Shown: positions 1-5,283 of the stretch, one piece after another
Position numbering within the stretch: position 1 is the first letter of the stretch
How the letters are laid out: every line of letters starts with the position of its first letter
From: Bacteroidales bacterium
GTDB lineage: Bacteria; Bacteroidota; Bacteroidia; Bacteroidales; WCHB1-69
Direction: 5' to 3'
NCBI GenBank assembly: GCA_024400715.1
Contig: JAKSMH010000111.1
Span: 1-5,283 of the forward strand
DNA length: 5,283 nt
Notes under the pieces: model-generated
Database searches by the model: none
What the model was told of the DNA's origin: nothing
The model's input: only the letters and a program-made list of their open reading frames with translations
Program-made: the position numbers and the translations under genes

Positions 1-342
1 TCTCGCTTTTTTCTTCAATCCCGCGTCAATCATCGTCTGAAAGGCCATCCGAGAGGTGAATCGCTCGTCCATACGCACAACGGGAATGTCTGGAATTTCC
101 TTCTTCACTCTGTTGACAAAGGGCTCGATGAAGCGGGCCGAGTCGGAATCGCTGTTGTCCATCTTGTGCGGTTCCCCAATCACAATCAGTTCAACCTTTT
201 CCTTGCTGATGTATTCCTTTAAAAAATCAAAAGCCTTGGATACGTGGATGGTGTCCAAGCCGTTGGCACAGATCTGCAACTCGTCCGTGACGGCAAAACC
301 TACCTTTTTTTGCCCATAATCGATGGCTATAATTCTTCCCAA
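1..342 (-). CDS. ruvX: Putative pre-16S rRNA nuclease / Holliday junction resolvase-like RuvX (YqgF), 3' end cut by window edge
   Basis: RNase H-fold nuclease of the RuvX/YqgF family, cytoplasmic and near-universal in bacteria; known roles are 5' processing of pre-16S rRNA and, by fold, Holliday junction-type cleavage. The visible 114 codons carry the first acidic motif AIDYGQKKVGFAV (Asp8 is the expected metal ligand), the middle motif VIGEPHKMDNS around residues 54-64 (VGLPLNMDG in E. coli) and the DERFTS motif at 92-97, followed by AGLKKKAR. The family is about 138 residues, so roughly 25 codons, including the last catalytic Asp, lie beyond the left edge. No ATG lies in frame ahead of the first motif; TTG at 340-342 gives the usual N-terminus ([M]GRIIAIDYG) and is taken as start. 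The gene is divergent from the peptidase gene, with a -7-like box just upstream (359-366). Identity is secure; the start codon is less so. Confidence 0.93.
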   Translation of the reverse strand, partial: MGRIIAIDYGQKKVGFAVTDELQICANGLDTIHVSKAFDFLKEYISKEKVELIVIGEPHKMDNSDSDSARFIEPFVNRVKKEIPDIPVVRMDERFTSRMAFQTMIDAGLKKKAR

Positions 343-358
343 GACTATATATTTTTTG

Positions 359-366
359 CAAAAATA
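359..366 (-). promoter_or_regulatory. Candidate Bacteroidetes -7 promoter box for ruvX
   Basis: Read on the minus strand this is TATTTTTG, an exact fit to the Bacteroides sigma-ABfr -7 consensus TAnnTTTG. It would place the transcription start near 355, about 13 bases ahead of the TTG start of ruvX. No clear -33 TTTG is seen 19-21 bases upstream, and the stretch is very AT-rich, so a chance match is possible. Confidence 0.4.
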
Positions 367-368
367 AA

Positions 369-388
369 ACTTTATCAGTTGATAAGGT
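369..388. promoter_or_regulatory. Imperfect dyad, possible operator
   Basis: ACTTTATCA-GT-TGATAAGGT: two 9-base arms around a 2-base centre with one mismatched pair. It sits directly upstream of the ruvX -7 box, in the -7/-33 spacer, a classic operator position. A further ATATCAAC at 423-430 resembles the minus-strand half-site TTATCAAC (378-385). No regulator is identified. The short AT-rich arms could also arise by chance. Confidence 0.3.
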
Positions 389-514
389 AATGAAAAACAT
401 AGATAATTACTAAAAAAGGTTAATATCAACAATGGAAAAATACGCTGACATATTGAACAAACGACGGTTGGTTCTTTTTTTTATATTATTAAGGCATAAT
501 AAAAAGAAAAGAAT

Positions 515-522
515 TATATTTG
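515..522 (+). promoter_or_regulatory. Candidate Bacteroidetes -7 promoter box for the peptidase operon
   Basis: TATATTTG matches TAnnTTTG exactly and lies 20 bases upstream of the ATG at 543. The predicted transcription start is near 526, giving a leader of about 17 bases. A TTTG -33 element is not evident at the expected spacing (about 490-495 reads TTAAGG). It is the only good promoter candidate for the four plus-strand genes. The leader has no Shine-Dalgarno sequence, as is common in this phylum. Confidence 0.55.
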
Positions 523-542
523 CAAGATAAACTATTAGTATT

Positions 543-2696
543 ATGAAAAGATTGTTTTTGCTTTTATTTTGCTGTCTGTTTGTAACGATTGCACGTGCTG
601 ATGAAGGAATGTGGCTTCCCGTTTTCCTGAATTATAATGAGGCGGAAATGCAGCAATTGGGCTTTAAATTGACGGCGGAAGATGTCTATAGCGTGAATCA
701 CCATAGTATGAAAGACGCCATTGTCCTCTTCGGCGGCGGTTGTACTGCCGAATTGGTTTCTTCACAGGGACTGCTGCTTACCAACCACCATTGCGGCTAT
801 TCGTATGTACAACGCTACAGTACTTTGGAACACAATTATTTGCACAATGGTTTCTGGGCTAAATCCCACGAGGAGGAAATTCCTTGTGAGGGGCTTAGCG
901 TGACTTTCCTGGTGGAAATGCGCGATGTCTCCGATGCGGTTTTGAACGGCGTGACCGATAAGATGTCAATGGAAGAAAGAGCAAAACTGGTGAGCGAAAA
1001 CATCAAAAAAGTCGAACAGGAATTGGTTAAGGGAACGCACTATACAGCGCAAATCAGGTCCTTTTACTATGGAAATCAGTATTTTGCGTTCATTAACGAA
1101 ACCTATAACGATATCCGTTTGGTCGGAACTCCACCGGAAAGCATTGGCAAGTTTGGCGGCGATACCGACAACTGGATGTGGCCCCGTCATACGGGAGATT
1201 TCTCAATGTATCGTATTTATGCCGATAAAAATAACCAGCCAGCGGCCTATTCCAAAGACAATATTCCGTTTACTCCAAAAAAATATTTTACGATTTCAAC
1301 GAAGGGCGTGGAAGAAAACGATTTCACCTTGGTGTTCGGCTACCCGGGTTCAACCCAGCAGTTCATTATTTCCGACGCGGTTGAAATGACTTTGGAGGAT
1401 ATTAATCCAGTCGCTATCCACCAACGCGGCGTTAGATTGGACATTATGAAGAAATATATGGACCAATCCACCGAAATTCGCCTGATGTATTCGGCCAAGG
1501 CCAATTCTATTTCCAACGGTTGGAAAAAATGGATCGGCGAAAGCAAAGGGCTTAAAGAATGTCACGTGGTGGCCAAGAAAAAGGCACAAGAAGCCGAATT
1601 TGTCCAATGGCTGGCTTCGTCTCCCGAAATGAACAAACTCTATGGAAACATCCTTCCCGATTTGCGTAAAAATTATTCTCTCTATCGGCCGTTGAGCAAG
1701 AATTTGACTTGCTTCACCGAAACTTTCTGGGCCGTTGAAATGATGCAGTTCATCTATAGCAATGCCTCCCCGATGCTTCAATTGGCAAATAAAAAGGATG
1801 CCACAAAAGAGGAGTTTGATGAGGCAAAGACTAAGTTCCTGTCCAAAATCGACGGTTTTTATGGTAAATATTACAAACCTATCGACAAGGAGTGTTTTGT
1901 GGAATTGCTGCATTATTATTTCTCGACAGTCGATCTGTTGATGATGCCCGAGGAATTGAGACCATACGCCCATATTTCCAAAGATATGCTTAAAGTGATG
2001 TCTGAACAGATTTTTGAACGTTCGGTCTATGCCGATGCGGAAAGTTTGAAGGACTTTATTCAAAAATCAACTCTTAAATCGTTTAAAAAATTTGAAAAAG
2101 ACCTACTGATGCGGTTGATGATTCCGGCCTACAAACAATATGTACAGGATTATTACGATCGCCAACCTTTGAACAATCTCATCAATGATGATTATCGCTT
2201 GTACGTCAAAGCGTTGATGTTGAAGGAAAAAGACAAAAATTTCTATCCCGATGCCAACTTGACGATGCGTGTCACCTACGGTCAGGTCAAGGGTTTTGAA
2301 CCGGCCGACGGCAAAGAGTATATTTTCTATTCGACTTTGGATGGCGTGATGGAAAAGGAAAATCCAGACATCTTTGATTATAAGGTGGATGCCAAGTTGA
2401 AAGAACTGTATAATGCTAAGGATTACGGTCGCTATGCCAATGCCAAGGGCGAAATGCCGGTGGCTTTCATTGCCAGCAACCACACTACCGGCGGCAATTC
2501 CGGAAGTCCCGTAATTAATGCCAATGGGGAGCTGATTGGAGTTAATTTCGACCGCGTTTGGGAAGGCACGATGAGCGATATTAATTATGATGTTGATCGT
2601 TGTAGAAATATCTCTTTGGATATCAGGTATTTCCTGTTTATTGTTGACAAATTCTCTGGCGCACAAAATATTTTGAACGAACTGACTCTTAACTAA
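543..2696 (+). CDS. Secreted S46 family dipeptidyl-peptidase, DPP11 type (Asp/Glu-specific)
   Basis: Exopeptidase that removes N-terminal dipeptides from peptides in the periplasm, feeding amino-acid use. Residues 1-19 form a signal peptide (MKR, a hydrophobic core, then ARA before Asp20); there is no lipobox. The chymotrypsin-like double barrel carries the S46 triad: His83 in TNHHCGY, Asp219 in RHTGDFS and Ser653 in GGNSGSP. The His-Asp spacing of 136 fits the family, and a helical cap domain fills the middle of the chain. Arg671, 18 residues after the catalytic Ser in NFDRVWEG, corresponds to Arg673 of Porphyromonas gingivalis DPP11, the residue that gives preference for Asp/Glu at P1; DPP7 has Gly there. 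The length of 717 residues is typical and the chain looks complete, with no type IX secretion C-terminal domain evident. It ends in tandem stops TAA TAG, and the next ATG begins 6 bases after the TAA. Family is certain; DPP11 specificity is inferred from one residue and its surroundings. Confidence 0.95.
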   Translation: MKRLFLLLFCCLFVTIARADEGMWLPVFLNYNEAEMQQLGFKLTAEDVYSVNHHSMKDAIVLFGGGCTAELVSSQGLLLTNHHCGYSYVQRYSTLEHNYLHNGFWAKSHEEEIPCEGLSVTFLVEMRDVSDAVLNGVTDKMSMEERAKLVSENIKKVEQELVKGTHYTAQIRSFYYGNQYFAFINETYNDIRLVGTPPESIGKFGGDTDNWMWPRHTGDFSMYRIYADKNNQPAAYSKDNIPFTPKKYFTISTKGVEENDFTLVFGYPGSTQQFIISDAVEMTLEDINPVAIHQRGVRLDIMKKYMDQSTEIRLMYSAKANSISNGWKKWIGESKGLKECHVVAKKKAQEAEFVQWLASSPEMNKLYGNILPDLRKNYSLYRPLSKNLTCFTETFWAVEMMQFIYSNASPMLQLANKKDATKEEFDEAKTKFLSKIDGFYGKYYKPIDKECFVELLHYYFSTVDLLMMPEELRPYAHISKDMLKVMSEQIFERSVYADAESLKDFIQKSTLKSFKKFEKDLLMRLMIPAYKQYVQDYYDRQPLNNLINDDYRLYVKALMLKEKDKNFYPDANLTMRVTYGQVKGFEPADGKEYIFYSTLDGVMEKENPDIFDYKVDAKLKELYNAKDYGRYANAKGEMPVAFIASNHTTGGNSGSPVINANGELIGVNFDRVWEGTMSDINYDVDRCRNISLDIRYFLFIVDKFSGAQNILNELTLN

Positions 2697-2702
2697 TAGG
2701 TT

Positions 2703-4052
2703 ATGATAGACTTGACACATATAGGCGATTTTTCACCTTCTTATTATTTCTTTAATTTGTATTTGAAGCAGTTCCACAATCGCTTTTATTACAAGAATGT
2801 TTTTGTGGAAGGTCGTGAAAACCTGGTGGAAAAAGGAAAGCCGTTGATGATTATCGCCAATCACCAGAATGGGGCCAACGATGCTCTGAATATCCTTTAT
2901 ATGTTTGACGATCATCGTCAGCCGGTGTTTATTGCCCGTGGCGATATTTTTAAAAAGGATTCCGTGGCCAAGATTTTACGTTATCTTAAAATCTTACCCA
3001 CTTTCCGAAGCCGTGACGGCGGCGTGAGTGACGTGAAGTTCAATATGACTTCTTTCCACATCGCTGCCGACATTCTGGCTAAAGGCGGAACCGTTGTCAT
3101 TTACCCGGAAGCCCAACATCAACAAGGACACTATCTCGGTACGTTTAAAAAGGGGTTTCCCCGCATCGCATTCTCGGCAGAGGAAGAATCAAACTTTAAT
3201 CTGAATTTGCAAATCCAACCTATCAATATTCATTATTCTGATTATTTTAATGCAAGGGCTGATGTGGTTCTGACCATCGGCGAACCCTTTACTTTTTCGG
3301 AATTTTTCGATACCTATAAAACAGATCCGAATATCGCTTACCAACAGCTCAATGAGAAAGCCCGTGCTAAGTTAAAAGCCATTACGCCTGATAATGAATT
3401 ACACGAAGAATTTGACGACGAAATTGAACTTCTGCGTACGATGTGGACCACCGCCCGGCTGGAAAAGAAAGAAATCTGCACCAATTATTTTCCTTACCGT
3501 CAACCGGAAGAGGTGCAAACCGTGCAGACTATCGTAGATATGAAGGAGAAAAATCCGGAAAAGTTCTCCCACTTGATGCAGGTGACGCGTGCGTATCTTG
3601 ACGAATTGCAAAAATTGAAATTCCGTGATTGGATTGTCGGCGAAAAAGTGACCGCCTGGACCGTTATTTCCAATACTTTGCTGGCCTTAGTCGCTCTGCC
3701 TTTCGCACTCTTCGGATTTATTACCAACATTCTGCCATTTGAGTTTCCTGCTTACCTTCGAAGAAAAATTAAAGATAGACACTTGCACGCTTCTTTTAAT
3801 GTCGTGGGTAGCATTGTCTCTTTTACCATTTATTATCCTTTGGTATTCATCATCATTTGGATTGCCTCAAAGAGCTTCGTCAGGGCTTTGTCTTTCGTTT
3901 TGTTAATGTTCCTGACCTTCTTTGTCTTTTACGCATTCAAAAAAGGATGGCCGAAACTGCTTGCCTATTGGCGTTATTTCAAGTTGAGCCGAGCTGGAGC
4001 AACTCGAAAATTAGAGGATTTGAAGTCTGAAATCCTAAATATGGTGGAATAA
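2703..4052 (+). CDS. PlsC-superfamily glycerolipid acyltransferase with C-terminal membrane helices
   Basis: Likely transfers an acyl chain to glycerol-3-phosphate, lysophosphatidate or another lysolipid at the inner membrane. Motif I is NHQNGAND (His53-region: His54, Asp60), so the catalytic His and Asp are separated by five residues (HX5D) rather than the usual four, as also in GPAT-like members such as yeast Gat1/Sct1. Motif II is FRSRDGG at 101-107. Motif III is YPEAQHQ at 134-140, where Ala replaces the usual Gly of PEG; the Glu is kept. IQPINIHY at 171-178 matches the motif IV strand. Residues 230-310 look helical and charged. About three membrane segments follow (roughly 320-342, 366-388 and 392-412), then a basic cytoplasmic tail. 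At 449 residues it is much longer than minimal PlsC (about 245) because of this C-terminal part. It starts 6 bases after the peptidase stop, so the two are surely co-transcribed. The exact acceptor cannot be told from sequence. Confidence 0.88.
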   Translation: MIDLTHIGDFSPSYYFFNLYLKQFHNRFYYKNVFVEGRENLVEKGKPLMIIANHQNGANDALNILYMFDDHRQPVFIARGDIFKKDSVAKILRYLKILPTFRSRDGGVSDVKFNMTSFHIAADILAKGGTVVIYPEAQHQQGHYLGTFKKGFPRIAFSAEEESNFNLNLQIQPINIHYSDYFNARADVVLTIGEPFTFSEFFDTYKTDPNIAYQQLNEKARAKLKAITPDNELHEEFDDEIELLRTMWTTARLEKKEICTNYFPYRQPEEVQTVQTIVDMKEKNPEKFSHLMQVTRAYLDELQKLKFRDWIVGEKVTAWTVISNTLLALVALPFALFGFITNILPFEFPAYLRRKIKDRHLHASFNVVGSIVSFTIYYPLVFIIIWIASKSFVRALSFVLLMFLTFFVFYAFKKGWPKLLAYWRYFKLSRAGATRKLEDLKSEILNMVE

Positions 4053-4084
4053 TTTGAATGTCAAATTGTTGTAAATGTTTGATT

Positions 4085-5098
4085 ATGAGGAGCTTTGGAA
4101 GTGATAATAATTCTGGTGTGCATCCTTTGGTTATGGAAGCACTGAGGCAGGCCAATACGGAACACGCGTTGGCCTACGGTGAAGATGAATGGACATCAAA
4201 GGCCATTGCAGATATCAAACAATGTTTTGGAGAGATGGCAGAACCTTATTTTGTCTTCAATGGCACGGGTGCCAATGTGACGGCCGTCAGGGCTTGCTGT
4301 CAACCGTATCATTCTGTTATCGCTGCCAAGACCGCCCATATTGCCGTGGACGAGTGCGGTGCGCCGGGCTTCTTGAGCGGGGCCGCCGTGAAGGAAGTCG
4401 ATACGCCCGCTGGCAAACTTCCTCCAGACCTGCTTCGGCCGCTGCTGCACGGCTTCGGTTTCGAACATCATTCCCAGCCGAAAATGGTTTATATTTCCCA
4501 ATGTACAGAGTTGGGAACCGTTTATACGGCCGACGAAATCAAGTCTTTGGCCGATTTTGTTCATCAATATAGGATGTATCTTCATTTGGATGGAGCTCGC
4601 CTTGCCAATGCTTGTGTGGCTCTGGATAAGAACGTGAAGGAATTGACCGTTGATTGTGGTGTGGACATTATGAGTTTTGGCGGCACAAAAAATGGTTGTA
4701 TGATGGCCGAGGCGGTGATTGCCTTCCGTTCCGAACTGGCCGAAAATCTGAAATACATCAGGAAGCAGAATACGCAACTCTTTTCAAAAATGCGTTATGT
4801 TTCTGCTCAATTTTCTGCCTATTTGAAAGACGGATTGTTGTATGAAAATGCCCAAAATGCCAATCGTATGGCGGCAATGCTCCGTAAGCAAATCGAAGAA
4901 CTGGGCTATGCCTTCACGCAAGCTACCGATGCCAATACCTTGTTGCTGAAAATGAAACCCGAAACCGTGGAAAAAATGTTGTCCAAACATTTTTTCTATA
5001 TCTGGGATGAAGACAACGACGAGGTACGCTTGGTTACTTCGTGGGACACGACCGAAGATGACATTCGCAAGTTTGTGGATGATTTGCGTCAATGTTAG
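4085..5098 (+). CDS. ltaE: Low-specificity L-threonine aldolase (PLP-dependent)
   Basis: Cytoplasmic fold-type I PLP enzyme that cleaves threonine or allo-threonine to glycine and acetaldehyde. Numbering from the ATG at 4085 (337 residues), the family landmarks are: SDNNSGVHP near the N-terminus; the phosphate-binding GTGAN at 60-64; His85 in AHIAVDECGAP, the expected cofactor-stacking histidine; HLDGARLANA with Asp169 and Arg172; and SFGGTKNG with Lys202, the Schiff-base lysine. The C-terminus EVRLVTSWDTTEDDI also fits. An in-frame ATG at 4058 would add nine residues containing three Cys (MSNCCKCLI). I prefer 4085 because relatives typically begin at MRSFxSDNNSG, although 4058 lies closer to the preceding stop (5 bases) and has GGTGG about 10 bases upstream. 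The gene follows the acyltransferase by 32 bases and precedes folK by 31. A related beta-eliminating lyase activity cannot be fully excluded; stereopreference is unknown. Confidence 0.9.
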   Translation: MRSFGSDNNSGVHPLVMEALRQANTEHALAYGEDEWTSKAIADIKQCFGEMAEPYFVFNGTGANVTAVRACCQPYHSVIAAKTAHIAVDECGAPGFLSGAAVKEVDTPAGKLPPDLLRPLLHGFGFEHHSQPKMVYISQCTELGTVYTADEIKSLADFVHQYRMYLHLDGARLANACVALDKNVKELTVDCGVDIMSFGGTKNGCMMAEAVIAFRSELAENLKYIRKQNTQLFSKMRYVSAQFSAYLKDGLLYENAQNANRMAAMLRKQIEELGYAFTQATDANTLLLKMKPETVEKMLSKHFFYIWDEDNDEVRLVTSWDTTEDDIRKFVDDLRQC

Positions 5099-5129
5099 CA
5101 TCAGAATTAAAATACAAATAGTCGTTGAA

Positions 5130-5283
5130 ATGTTGGCGGTTTTATCTTTGGGAAGCAATCTGGGGGATAGGGAATTCTATATCAGGGAAGCCAAAGTCCA
5201 ACTTGAAAGCAAGGTGGGGCATTTGACAAAATTGTGACCCGTGATGGAAACCCAATCCTGGGGCTACGAAGACCAAGATTATC
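5130..5283 (+). pseudogene. folK: folK (HPPK) 5' part, interrupted by an in-frame TGA and cut by window edge
   Basis: Encodes the N-terminal part of 6-hydroxymethyl-7,8-dihydropterin pyrophosphokinase, which transfers pyrophosphate from ATP to the pterin in folate synthesis. From ATG 5130 the protein opens with LAVLSLGSNLGDRE, the family's GSN signature (residues 8-10). After codon 35 (HLTKL) comes TGA at 5235-5237, then PVMETQSWGYEDQDY in the same frame to the edge. The family pattern here is S-x-x-(Y/M)-E-T-x-x-W-G, so the stop sits exactly on the expected Ser; TCA to TGA is a single-base change. Both sides read in one frame, so this is a substitution, not a frameshift. The ATG at 5244 could restart translation but would lack the GSN region. 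The missing remainder (about 100 residues) lies outside the window. True nonsense mutation and sequencing error cannot be told apart here. Confidence 0.78.

Noticed and set aside
56..319. Plus-strand open frame opposite ruvX.
   Set aside because: The minus strand encodes all the expected RuvX motifs across the same bases; the plus-strand translation has no recognisable domain.
432..530. Short plus-strand open frame (32 codons, MEKYADILNKRR then a hydrophobic and basic tail) in the intergenic region, ending 12 bases before the peptidase start.
   Set aside because: It contains the best promoter box (515-522) within its coding part, so the peptidase transcript would not include it. Its composition is what AT-rich intergenic DNA gives by chance, and no ribosome binding signal or known peptide is recognised.
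1350..2063. Long antisense open frame (237 codons) opposite the peptidase gene.
   Set aside because: It lies wholly within a certain S46 coding region, shows no recognisable motif, and is the expected by-product of the sense gene's codon pattern. The antisense frames at 2103-2720 and 4196-4777 are rejected for the same reason.
4053..4084. A separate promoter for the aldolase: TTTG at 4053-4056 and TAAATGTTTG at 4072-4081.
   Set aside because: The second element has the wrong internal spacing for TAnnTTTG (four bases instead of two), and the short gap suggests co-transcription.
5007..5129. Upstream extension of the folK frame, starting at an ATG inside the aldolase gene.
   Set aside because: The added residues overlap the aldolase coding sequence in another frame and match nothing in FolK. 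The family N-terminus begins at the ATG at 5130.
5235..5237. TGA as a recoded sense codon (selenocysteine, Trp or Gly).
   Set aside because: FolK is not a known selenoprotein, the expected residue is Ser, and no other in-frame TGA occurs in the complete genes of the window.

Overview
The window looks like ordinary chromosome from a member of the Bacteroidota, probably the order Bacteroidales. Three things point there. It encodes a family S46 dipeptidyl-peptidase of the DPP11 type and a PlsC-like acyltransferase with a modified active-site box. Two promoter-like boxes match the Bacteroides -7 consensus TAnnTTTG. Strong Shine-Dalgarno sequences are absent. I see no mobile element, CRISPR array, rRNA or tRNA.

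Layout: positions 1-342 hold the 5' part of ruvX on the minus strand, running off the left edge. A 200-base AT-rich divergent intergenic region follows (343-542). It carries one -7 box facing each way and a small cluster of TTATCA-type half-sites. On the plus strand come the secreted S46 peptidase (543-2696), a membrane-anchored acyltransferase of the PlsC superfamily (2703-4052), a threonine aldolase (start probably 4085, end 5098) and the beginning of folK (5130 to the right edge). The last four genes have gaps of 6, 32 and 31 bases and no visible terminator between them, so they are probably co-transcribed from the promoter near 515-522.

The genes do not form one obvious pathway. The peptidase releases Asp/Glu-containing dipeptides in the periplasm and the acyltransferase acts on glycerolipids at the membrane. 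The aldolase makes glycine from threonine, and FolK makes a folate precursor. Glycine and folate meet in one-carbon metabolism, which loosely links the last two; the rest looks like housekeeping genes sharing a transcript.

The most notable point is at the right edge. folK is interrupted by an in-frame TGA at 5235-5237, exactly where the family usually has a serine, and recognisable FolK sequence continues in the same frame after it. That is either a nonsense mutation or a one-base error, and the full gene lies outside the window. I found no evidence for a previously undescribed system here.
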